This document shows, piece after piece, positions 1 through 8,807 of a stretch of DNA of 64,000 bases. How positions within the stretch are numbered: position 1 is the stretch's first letter; each line of letters begins with the position of its first letter. A program made the translations under genes and the position numbers. Below the pieces are notes generated by a model. The model was not told the DNA's origin and made no database searches. It saw only the letters and a program-made list of their open reading frames with translations. The stretch spans positions 744,001 through 808,000 of the forward strand of contig NC_016458.1 in NCBI RefSeq assembly GCF_000226115.1. The letters run 5' to 3'. This stretch comes from Thermothielavioides terrestris NRRL 8126. Its lineage: Eukaryota > Ascomycota > Sordariomycetes > Sordariales > Chaetomiaceae.

Positions 1-707
1 CGGTCTCGGCTGCCCGTGTGTTGCCGAATCATGGACCCCTCGATTGGCCACAGACAGATGGACCAAGTCCCATGACTCGTCGACTGCGGACGAGCAAGCA
101 GCAGCAGCGGCTTAACCCCCACGTAACTAATGCATGCAATGTTCCATCCATTTCCCGAAGCGTTAACTCAGCCGTCACCCGGGATTTTCGATCGACAGCT
201 GGGGTCCTCCGGGTGGCATGCGGAGCGGGGAATGTGGTCATCTCCGTCATCTTCCCTGTACTCGGGACTCGGAAAGCGAACTGTCGGAGACGCTGTGCCG
301 GAGTCGTCTGTCAAACAGATGCCGGCGTTGGCCAAGCTCTGGCGACGAGACCCGAGGGGTCTTGCAAATTCACTCGTTCTACGGATTAATGTGTACGGAA
401 TGACTACAGGATGCGCCATTGCAAGCCCAGACCTCTGGGCATCTTGGCGAGAGGGAACGTGGGAAGTGAAAAGAGCGCGCTGACGCCAGCGGCAAATATC
501 GAGGCCGGCTCGAGGCCAGCTTGCAGGACAAAACGAGATGCACAAGCGCTGCTGCGAGGAGCACACGCCGACCTACCCGATCCCTCCACGAGTTCACCAA
601 ATAAAGGAGCTCGTCCAAAAGGGGGAAGCCGAGCTTACGTTACACGGCAGATTACCGAGTCGACGCTAGGGGAAGATCGGACGAGACGAAATAATACCCG
701 TCAGATA
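1..707. other. Left flank, no gene recognised
   Basis: Unique-looking sequence with only short overlapping ORFs on both strands and no recognisable domain. It carries one copy (391-401) of an 11-bp motif, GTGTACGGAAT, that recurs in other non-coding parts of the window. It ends in the TA dinucleotide (706-707) that is duplicated at the far side of the adjacent Fot1-like transposon. Confidence 0.5.
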
Positions 708-2344
708 ACGTCGCCCACACCTATGTCGGTTGCCCACGGATCCCGGCCACCAAACTGTCCCTAATCCAGTAAGCCAATTTCCATACAAAATTCAGGGGCA
801 AGCCACAACACTAGAACAAGCATCACGTACGAAGACGGCCCAAAACAGCTCAAAATTGAAGCTATTCGCAAGCTAGTAATTGCAGGCTAACTACTGGAAG
901 ATAGTGGTTTCGAAGCCCAGTGCCGGAAGCTCCTTATTGACCTTCTTTGCAAAGCCTACAACGCCCTAGATAGCTGCCCAGAATGCCTTCGCCTTCGCTA
1001 CCTTATCCTTAATCTCCTGCCTTTGACGTAGTTGCTCTCGAATAGCTATAACTATCAGTATACGGGCCTCGCTGAAGTGCTTCTTTGTAGCCTTTTTCCT
1101 TTCTTCTAACCTCTTTTTGACTAGGGCTTAGTTTAGCCCATTGAGGGTATTGCAGTTAGCTTATAGAGTTAGATATTCCTCCTTCAACTAGACCATCTTC
1201 TATTTAATCAATATAGTGTAAACCTTGAGGACCTCCTCTATAAGACTGTCAATCTTCGAAGCTATAGCTCTAGTAGCTTCAATGCCTATAGACCGCCTAG
1301 AATTGTTGGTAAAGCTTATAAACGGGGGGGTCTTTAGGCGATAGTGTACTAGGATCTTATTAGGGTTGAACGGTATTAATCTGGCCCCCCTCTATACGCT
1401 AGCGATGTTCTTATAGATCGTTTTACATATCTATAGGTAGATAGTTAAGAACTGGAAGTTGTCGATCTAGGAAGTACCGAACAGAGTGTTTTATATAACT
1501 AACTGGCGATATCTCTATACCAAAGGACCAAAGACCCCTATATCGAGGGGCTACAGTTCGTAGGTCGAATATAGTAGTAGGCAAAGTAGTATAATCTTAT
1601 TGGCTTCGTAGTACTCGATGAACTATAGCAAAATATATAATGAATGGCCGTCGAGGATCAATAGCCGATATATACCTATAGTTCGAGGGCGGATATACTT
1701 GTCTAAGTGCTAGATCTATTCGAAGGCGATATTACAGTCTGTCCAGCTATTGGGAGAGACCTGGATAACTACGTCGTTGTTAAGGCTAAGAGGAATCTAG
1801 GCCTATTGAATGTAGGTGCCTTCGAAGATAACGAAGGGTAGTAAGACGAAGCCGTTGGCTGAGATACATTCGATGATCGACACCCAGTTGCGGTTGCCTG
1901 GCTAAATCGAATACGGTGCTTCCTTACAGCGTGGAACAATCACTATAGCGTTGTCCCCAATCCCTTTTATATAGCCTTTTTCATCTATATTGTAGATGTC
2001 GTCGTTGGCGATGCTATATACTAAGCGGGTAGTCTAGAAGAGGTTGAACCACTGGGCAGCCGTCTAATGGTCTAGAGCATCCTTCTTCGACTAATCCAAT
2101 GCGTAGGAGCGGCGTGTTTGAAGATCTAGATACTGGGAAAGGAAGTTGTAATACCAGTTCTTGCCTAGAGGTTTGTCATCGCCCTTGGCACGCAACAGTT
2201 GCGTACACTCCAACCCTTGTTTGTTTGTTAGCTTGGTACTTACGGTGGGCTACGACAAGGGTTTAAAAGCCAATCAACAATGGATTACAAAAACTGTATA
2301 GTACTTAATCTTCTATAGAAAAACAAAAGCAAAACAGGTCACTC

Positions 2345-4201
2345 TCAGTACCCTATATACCCCCCCTGATTCTCAATCACCTACGCTAGCCGCCTTGGCA
2401 TAGAATGAACCAACCTGTTACACGAACAAAGTGGGTGCTACCCGACCTCGTCAGCCAAGGTAGCGGAGCACTCAAACCAAGTAGGAGCTTCGGAGGAGTG
2501 CAAGATGGATGTATTGCAAGAGTGTGAGATGCGGGCAAGTGCCCACCTAAATACAGGAGTGTGGTGGCCTGTGCGTAAGGTGGCCTGTGCACTGTTGTGG
2601 GGCCTAGTGGGCCCAGTGGGCCCAGTAGGCCCACACTTGCGCAGTTGGCCACAGGTGGCCACAGGTGACCCACAACTGCGTGTAACACAACCGCAATAGA
2701 AAGTCAGAAGGCACTGCATCCTACGCCTACAAAATAGCTTCCTTCAATGCTTGGCCAGTTGGCTAAATAGGATAGTTGCGTTCGATCTATCGCTTTATTT
2801 AAACCTATATATATTCGATAGGATTGAGGTCTAGAGAATACGATAGCTAGGGGACAAGATACGTACTAGGGAAGTGTTCCCTTATATATGCCATCGTCGA
2901 CCTAGAACTGTGGGCTAGGGCGTTATCCTGTTGGAGCTTGAAGGTCGGGTTTTGCTTCTAAAATTGGTAGAAAAGAGGGAGAATGTGCTCCTAGTAGGTA
3001 AGCGAGGTAATCCTGCCTTAGGACTTGTCCTACACTATATAGGGGCCCTTGGTCCCTCCTGTAAAATAGGCCTAGAACATCCAACCATTGGCCCATTGCT
3101 GTATTATGGTGAAGTCTTAAGGATCCTCGCTAGGGAAAACAGTGACGTATCTACGTATACCTAGGCCATTGACCTAGGTTTTGTCGGACTGGATCCATTG
3201 CTCCTAATCAACAGGGCGAAGGTGAGCCCACTATTAAGCAAATGCAAGGCGTGCTTGCCGGTTCTCTAGCAAAAGTGGCTGCCGTAGTAGCTAAAGGACT
3301 TGGCCGGTGCCCTAGGCTTCCATTGCGTTGCGAATGGCAGTAGCGCTATAGACCTCCAATGCCGGGATCATCCTATGTAACTGCTTCTAAGGAAAGAAGC
3401 GCTTAGAAGCCCTAGGTATATTAACGAAGTTGCAGATCAGATTTTGTATTTCCTAGGGCACAATTGGCATCCGGCTACAAGCAACTGTGTACTGTGGGTT
3501 GTTGTGAGCGTGTATAGCGTATTGGACCTGCTGTTCTATAAGGTTCATCGCCTTAGCGATCTTCCGTATACTTATGTTACCGTAGATATACAATGCCTTG
3601 ACGATAAGCCTCTCTTCGTATATAGTAGATCGGTTCTTTTGCGGAGGCCCAGTTGTAGAAGGATGCTTAGTAAATGACAGGCTAGCTAGGTCGATTGGCT
3701 AGTACGAAGGCGAGGGCGAAGGAGGGGGGTCGAAGCCGTCGGAAGAATTAGAGCTTAGGCAATCTAGGAGGTTGGCTATTGAGGGCTCCTTAGAAGGAAC
3801 ATCTGAAAGACCAAATTAACTAAGAAAATGCAAGGCAATTAGGGAAAATGGATGTACCTACTAGGTAGGCCGGACTTTGCGGCATGTTTAGTAGCCTAGC
3901 GCGCGTTGAATGCCTAGATGGCTTCGGCCTGTAGTATTGAAGGAAGGCTGGGTTCTTCAACCTCTTCCAATTCCTTGGCATCGGCTAGGAAATCAGGGTC
4001 TTCGTCGTATTCGTTGTCGTCGTCGTTGTTCAACAGTGGGTGGGCCCAACGTGGCTGGGACCAACTGGCTAGCAGTTGCCGCGGTATAATGGCCTGCAGG
4101 TCAGCGATGTGCTGTACGGCTAGGCTAGGTCGGTGGGCTTCCGGCTAGGCTAGAAAGGTGGGCAAGAAGGTAGGCAGGAAGGAGGGCAGGAAGGTGGGCA
4201 T
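2345..4201 (-). pseudogene. Tc1/mariner DDE_3 transposase pseudogene
   Basis: The minus-strand reading starts near 4201 (MPTFLPSFLP), passes an acidic stretch (NNDDDDNEYDEDPDF) and a helix-turn-helix region (ISIRKIAKAMNLIEQQV, about 3560-3610), then the catalytic core: WIQSDKT (first Asp), KLQQDNALAHSS (second Asp) and SLDLNPIEYI (Glu). The end is the conserved tail SMPRR...VIENQGGYIGY with a stop at 2345-2347. The 272-bp LTR-like insert interrupts the frame about 22 codons before that stop, and leaving it out with one CAACC copy restores the frame. Numerous RIP-type stops are present. A small intron or frame slip in the N-terminal half is not resolved. Confidence 0.85.
2416..2687. mobile_element. 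Probable solo LTR (272 bp), or alternatively a MITE
   Basis: It starts TGTTACACG and ends CGTGTAACA, that is TG...CA termini within an imperfect inverted repeat of about 20 bp. It is flanked on both sides by CAACC (2411-2415 and 2688-2692), a 5-bp target duplication. TG...CA ends with a 5-bp duplication are the hallmarks of an LTR-retrotransposon LTR; no internal retrotransposon domain is present, hence solo. It contains short repeats of GTGGGCCCA (2610-2632). Unlike the host element it shows no RIP-like TpA enrichment or decay, so it probably inserted later or was too short to trigger RIP. Confidence 0.75.
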
Positions 4202-4250
4202 CTTCGAACCTGGAAAATGGGGCCTTTTTATAGTTGAACTGCCTACCTAG

Positions 4251-4311
4251 CTGATTTGGCTGATTTGGCTGCCTACCTGGCTGATCTAGCTGATTTGGCT
4301 GATTTGGCTGC
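4251..4311. repeat. CTGATTTGG short tandem repeats inside the Tc1 element
   Basis: Five to six copies of CTGATTTGGCTG-like units with an interspersed GCCTACCTGG block lie between the transposase start and the right terminal repeat of the Tc1/mariner element. They may be a sub-terminal array of the element; no function can be shown. Confidence 0.6.
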
Positions 4312-4963
4312 CCTAGGCGATTTTGAAGGATTTAATGGCTTTGATGGTGGTGATGCTTTTTTTGATAGTTTTTTGATGGTTTGGTTGAATGCAGTGCCCA
4401 GAGCTAGGAACTGAACAGGTGGGTAAAAAGGCCGATTTTTGGTTGGCTGCAGGGCCCTATCAGAAAGTGGGTAAAAAGTGGGGCGAAGAACCAAGCTAAC
4501 AAACAAACAAGGGTCGGAGTGTACCCAGATGTTCGATAGCCGAGATAGACATCGGCCAGCCCCACGCATCCAACTAGTATATTGCCTTGACGATCGAGTC
4601 CTCCTCTACAGGCGTAAGGCGTTGCAAGTGCTCGGCAGCGGCCTAGTAGTTCGAAGTACGGCCACTGAAGCGGTCTGTAAATGTGGAATACGGGATATTG
4701 AAGAGCTAGGCGGCCTATCGAAGGCTACGGACTTTCTTAGCTTAGAACGCTTCGATCGCAAGGCGAATTCGATCTTCTTTGTCAGGTTGGTTAGCCATCT
4801 TCCTGACGTATCTGGAAAACAACAAACTGTCAAGATTGATCAAGGTTTGGTGGAAAAACAGGCTGGTGATATTGTTGTTGTAGTGTTCTAAACCGCGGGA
4901 AATTGGTGGCTTGTGTGGCTGACCGGTATCTATAGGCAACCGACATAGGTGTGGGCGACGTTA

Positions 4964-6404
4964 CCGTCAGTACACGACCTTACATTCAGTACGTAACTTG
5001 AATTGCTTGCATCTCAGCAGCACAGCACAGCACAGCACAGCCAACGGCCACCAGGCCAAGGCCCAGCGTCCAAGCCTTGGCCGGCCATCCAGCACCGGCG
5101 AAATCCATCCGATCTCCATCCGATCGTCCCGCGGAAATAGGGGAACAAGAGGGGCAACTGGTCTCGAAAGGCCAGCGACGCGCGCAAAAACCGGCCGGGC
5201 GACGGGGAGGCCGGGCGCAATGGAACGACGACCGCCGACCGCCTCTTCGTCCGCCAGTCAAAGCCAGGGAGTCCCTACCTGCACAGGCAAGCGCGTGGGT
5301 GGGCAGGACAGACCGATAACGCTCCTTGATAGTTGCGTTAATGGCTCTTCCTCGGAAGGTGTTCTGATGCTTGGGGAAACCCGGCTGAGCGCGGGACCGC
5401 GGGCAGCCACCTCATGTTCCTCTTCAGATGCGTTTCTCCTCTTCACGGGGACCGCAGAAGAACAGAGCTCAAAACAAGCAGTTTAAGCCATGTGTCACGA
5501 CAGGATCCGCACCCTCCTTGGAGGGGCCCGGCACATGCACAGAAGATTTTAGGTCTCCGGCACATGCAGTTTCCGGCATATGCAGTTTTGACAAAGATGG
5601 ATGGCTACGTAATACATGCAAAGCAATAGTTGACATTTGCACAGGGGCCAACGAGTACCGCAGTAAGCAGCTGGGGAAGCGCACCGGTGGCTGCAGCGCG
5701 CACCATCCTTCCCACTAGTGGACAATAGAAGGCTGCGCCGGCCCCAAACATGATGTCTCCAAAAAGCCCGATCACAACAGGGATAGGCTTGGGTTCGTTA
5801 AGGGTAACAGTGCTTGGCTCATACAACGATGGCAAAAGATCAAGACGGAGCCGATCGGATGTCAATTCTTCTGACGTGTCTAGAAGACAGGCCTTGCTCC
5901 TTGAAGCAACGGAAGACATGCGCGGGGAAGGCAATCCCTGGCGAGAAGTAAGTCTCCCGAGGAGCCGCAGGGCGTGATGCCCTGCGGCCAATATTAACAT
6001 ACTAACATTTGTTCAGCAATAGCGTTGCTGTTAGTCCCATCACTCCTCCTCTCGCCGTGGTTCAAGGAGGACGAGCCGTCCGCCGCCTGGTGAGGCAATA
6101 AAACATGACGGTGAGAGTGGGTAAAAGAAAGAGAAATGACAAAACTCGACATGGTAGAGCTGCTGTCAACAAATCTATTTTGCCTTGTGCTCCCCACCTT
6201 GATGTGATGATGTATGCACCTTGACCATCCCCGTAAACGCCGTGTTATGTTTCTCACATTGGCCCCCGAACCACACCCGTCCAGGCCAAACGATATGTAT
6301 GTTGTTGACCCAAAAAAGGAACAAAAAAAAACAGAACAGAAACTCATGATGCCCCAAGATCGATCGGCTCTCGCTGCTGCCTCAAGAGCCCATCGTCTCG
6401 CGGC
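4964..6404. other. Intergenic, no gene recognised
   Basis: Between the transposon nest and the kinase stop codon. It holds a CACAG microsatellite at 5015-5041 and A-rich stretches near 6310-6330 that may belong to the 3' UTR of the leftward kinase gene. ORFs here (for example 4998-5486 on the plus strand) show no known domain and overlap others in several frames. Confidence 0.5.
5015..5041. repeat. CACAG microsatellite
   Basis: About five tandem copies of the pentamer CACAG, just outside the right end of the Fot1-like element. Confidence 0.8.
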
Positions 6405-8807
6405 TCAGTAGCCGGCACTGCCAGGCATCTTGCCCAGAGAATGGCTGCCGTGGAACACGTCTTTGGGTGGGAGGTGGTTGTGGCAATAGATCTTCTTGCC
6501 GCTCACCCGCTGCTGGCACAGCTTCTTGGTGGCGTCGATCATATTTGCGCCGTTGGGCTCATCGAAGCTGTCGGTCTGACAGCACTCGATGTTCTTCACC
6601 CAGCGATTGTTGACCACGCCCGCAATCGAGATGCGCTTCTCCGGGTCGGGGTTGAGCATCTGGAGGAGGACTCGTCGAAGGGCCGGCGGCTTGACAAACG
6701 TGTCGAACACGAACACGTGGGGGTAATCCATCTCCGTGACCGGCGTGTCGGAATCGTCAGGGTGGCTTTCCCTCCACTTCTCCCATCCACGGACCAGACT
6801 GGCGTAGTTATCCTTCGGCGACGCGTTCTCCGCGACTTCAGCCTTGTGCCACAATGGCCCGCCAAAGATGAGATTCACCATGACGATGGCCGCGCTCCAG
6901 ACATCCAAGCCGCGGGGGTCGTAATCGCCCTGTTTCTTGAGCACCTCTGGAGAGATGTACGGTATACTGCCGCAGATGCCCGGCGCGCAGCGCCGCACCT
7001 CGCCCATGTTCTTGCCGCACTGCCCGCCAGCCTCCCTGAGCCCGGGGTGGATGCCCGAGAAGACCTCCGACACGCCAAAGTCCGTGATCTTGAGCCGGCA
7101 CTCCTTCGTTATGAGCAGGTTCTCGAGCTTGATGTCGCGGTGGGCGATGCCGTTCGAGTGGAGGTAGTGGATGCCCGTGACCAGTTGCTTGAACAGACAC
7201 AAGCGGTCCTTTTCCCTCTCCTCGGTCTTGAGGTATTTCTTGTTGACCAGCGTGAACAAGTCGCCGTCCTCGCAATACTCCATCACATGGTTCCAGCGGC
7301 CGTGATCGATGCAAAGCCGAACGGTGTCGACGATGTTAGGGTGGTGCAGACTCTTGGCCAGTGTGTACTCCGACTTGATCTTCTTCTCGTACTCCTCTCG
7401 TGTCTCGCTTGAAGATTTGCCTCGGAACTCCTTGACGGCGTACAGCTCACCCCCGTTTTTGCTGACCATGAGGGTAACCTTGGAGGTCGCACCCCTGCCG
7501 AGATGTTTCCCGTGTCGTCCCAGCAGCTTGTGTTGGTATTCGAATTCGGACGACAGCTCGACCACGTCGACGGTAAAATCGTCAGGTAAGCTCAGGCTCA
7601 TCCGGCGCGCTTTCACACCTGTTCCCGTCTCCGCCGGAAGCCCCCATAGAGACCTCTCCATGTGAACCGTCTTCTCGGGGTCTCCCACCACGTGCTTCCT
7701 CTGCTTCGAATAATCGAAACTGCTCGCACGCCGCCTCGGGTGCAGCCCCTCTCTCGATGCTGCGTCTTTAGCGGCGGGGCGGGAGGAACGCAATGCGAAT
7801 CCTGTCGACGCACGCGACTTCTTCTTGAAGAAGGCATCGGAGCCCGGTACCGTGGGCTGCGACGCCTCCTCCATGGTCTTGATGGCCATCTCGAGCGGCG
7901 AGCTGGGCGACGGTGGTGTGTTGGAGCGAGTAGTAGCCGAGCTCCTATTCATCGACCACCGACGGGTTGGCAGCTTCCGGTGGGCCGCATCAGACAGACT
8001 TAGCGCCGAAGCAGTGGCAGAGTCCCCAGCCTCGGCGGTAAGAGCAGCCTTGTCTGAACCGACACGCTTTAGAAAACTGGACATGGTACGCCTGAAACTC
8101 GAAGAAGCTGAGCCAAACGTCGAGCGTCTCGAAGAGGGCGGTGGAGGGACATCTTGGTCGGCCAGAGTTGAGGTTGTTGGTGCGGGAGTTGCTGGACGCG
8201 CTGATTGCGGGGCTTGTTGGGGACTCCGAGGCGCTCTGGAGGGGGTGGTCGCCGAAGGGTCGACCGCAAGGGCGGTTTTGGCTCCTGGCGCCGAGCCCGG
8301 ATGGGCGGGCGCGAAAGCGGCGACGCTCTGGTCGGCCGCCAGCTGTTCGTGCGCCGCGTCTAGGTGGCCGTCCTGGTTCGGGAGCGTTTGGAAATCTTGC
8401 GACTGGCGCCCGCTCACAGGCGTGACGGGCTCATTTATGGCCTCGCTGTCCGTTTCGTCGCCTTCTTCAAGGATGGGGTGCGTCAAGTCGGTGGGATATT
8501 GTCGTGGTGACGATGAGAGACTGGATTGGTTGGAGCCGGCGTTGCGGGACGGGCCTAATGGAGTCAGGAACGTTGAGTAGGCTGTTTGTCTGCGAACGGT
8601 TGTCATGGTAGCTGTCGGGGGCGGATACAACGGAGAAGAAGAATAAGATGGAGAACTAGGAGGTGGAGGAGGGGGAACAGAGGATAAAGGCAACCGCTCA
8701 TGGCTTAAATTGAAGAGTGTAAAAATACCTAGAGAAGACGTCTGCGTTGCTGCAGCAGCCAGCACCGAAACTGCCATTTTCGGGGACAAGCCGTCCGACG
8801 GCGGCAT
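6405..8807 (-). CDS. Serine/threonine protein kinase, HAL4/SAT4 (NPR/Hal) family
   Basis: Single uninterrupted frame of 800 codons. The N-terminal half is low-complexity and Ser/Pro-rich, as in fungal Hal-type kinases. The catalytic domain runs from about residue 425 to 740: glycine loop GRGATSK, Lys in YAVKEF (about 456), HRDIKLENLL (about 555), DFGVSEVF (about 574), and a SPEV form of the APE motif (about 620) followed by DVWSAAIVMVNLIFGGPLW. In yeast this family regulates cation and nutrient transporters at the plasma membrane; that role is inferred. The first Met gives 800 residues, but Met11 and Met68 (8606, good ATG context) are also possible starts. The large plus-strand ORF at 6441-7412 is an antisense shadow. 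Confidence 0.88.
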   Translation of the reverse strand: MPPSDGLSPKMAVSVLAAAATQTSSLGIFTLFNLSHERLPLSSVPPPPPPSSPSYSSSPLYPPPTATMTTVRRQTAYSTFLTPLGPSRNAGSNQSSLSSSPRQYPTDLTHPILEEGDETDSEAINEPVTPVSGRQSQDFQTLPNQDGHLDAAHEQLAADQSVAAFAPAHPGSAPGAKTALAVDPSATTPSRAPRSPQQAPQSARPATPAPTTSTLADQDVPPPPSSRRSTFGSASSSFRRTMSSFLKRVGSDKAALTAEAGDSATASALSLSDAAHRKLPTRRWSMNRSSATTRSNTPPSPSSPLEMAIKTMEEASQPTVPGSDAFFKKKSRASTGFALRSSRPAAKDAASREGLHPRRRASSFDYSKQRKHVVGDPEKTVHMERSLWGLPAETGTGVKARRMSLSLPDDFTVDVVELSSEFEYQHKLLGRHGKHLGRGATSKVTLMVSKNGGELYAVKEFRGKSSSETREEYEKKIKSEYTLAKSLHHPNIVDTVRLCIDHGRWNHVMEYCEDGDLFTLVNKKYLKTEEREKDRLCLFKQLVTGIHYLHSNGIAHRDIKLENLLITKECRLKITDFGVSEVFSGIHPGLREAGGQCGKNMGEVRRCAPGICGSIPYISPEVLKKQGDYDPRGLDVWSAAIVMVNLIFGGPLWHKAEVAENASPKDNYASLVRGWEKWRESHPDDSDTPVTEMDYPHVFVFDTFVKPPALRRVLLQMLNPDPEKRISIAGVVNNRWVKNIECCQTDSFDEPNGANMIDATKKLCQQRVSGKKIYCHNHLPPKDVFHGSHSLGKMPGSAGY

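Larger units (their letters stand above)
2206..4521 (-). mobile_element. Tc1/mariner-type transposon nested inside the Fot1-like transposase gene
   Basis: Inverted repeats of about 35 bp (2206-2240 and 4487-4521), starting CACTCC and differing at two or so sites, are flanked by TA at 2204-2205 and 4522-4523. Leaving out the element and one TA restores an uninterrupted transposase frame in the host element across the junction. The element encodes its own DDE_3 transposase on the minus strand. Without the LTR-like insert at 2416-2687 and its duplication, it is about 2.04 kb, typical for fungal Tc1/mariner elements. TpA-rich with mostly TAG stops, so it was also hit by RIP. Confidence 0.9.
891..4798 (-). 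pseudogene. Fot1/Pot2-like transposase pseudogene, split in two
   Basis: Reading on the minus strand begins at 4798 with MANQPDKEDRIRL, followed by a helix-turn-helix stretch (AAQLFNIPYSTF-like, with stops where RIP changed Gln or Trp codons) and runs to 4524. It resumes at 2203 and runs to a stop near 891. The second part contains GKNWYYNFL, NIDEKGYIKGIG, VSIIECISANGF and LLILDGHS, the core of the DDE_1 transposase fold; the basic C-terminal tail follows. The two parts join in frame when the nested element and one TA copy are left out. Many in-frame TAG stops make it non-functional. Confidence 0.85.
708..4961 (-). mobile_element. Fot1/Pot2-type (pogo, Tc1/mariner superfamily) DNA transposon, RIP-degraded, interrupted by a second transposon
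   Basis: Both ends carry an inverted repeat of about 44 bp that starts ACGTCGCCCACACC; its first 27 bp (708-734 and 4935-4961) are identical and the rest differs mainly by transitions. The element is flanked by TA on each side (706-707 and 4962-4963), the usual target duplication of this superfamily. The minus strand encodes a degraded DDE_1 transposase. Removing the nested 2206-4521 element and one TA leaves about 1.94 kb, the usual size of Fot1/Pot2 elements. The body is rich in TpA and most in-frame stops are TAG, as expected from repeat-induced point mutation. Family assignment rests on protein motifs and structure, not on a database match. Confidence 0.9.

Noticed and set aside
4998..5486. 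Plus ORF of 162 codons right of the transposon
   Set aside because: Begins in the CACAG microsatellite and has no recognisable domain.
6441..7412. Plus-strand ORF of 323 codons
   Set aside because: It is antisense to the kinase catalytic domain, whose motifs are clear; long antisense ORFs are common in GC-rich coding DNA.
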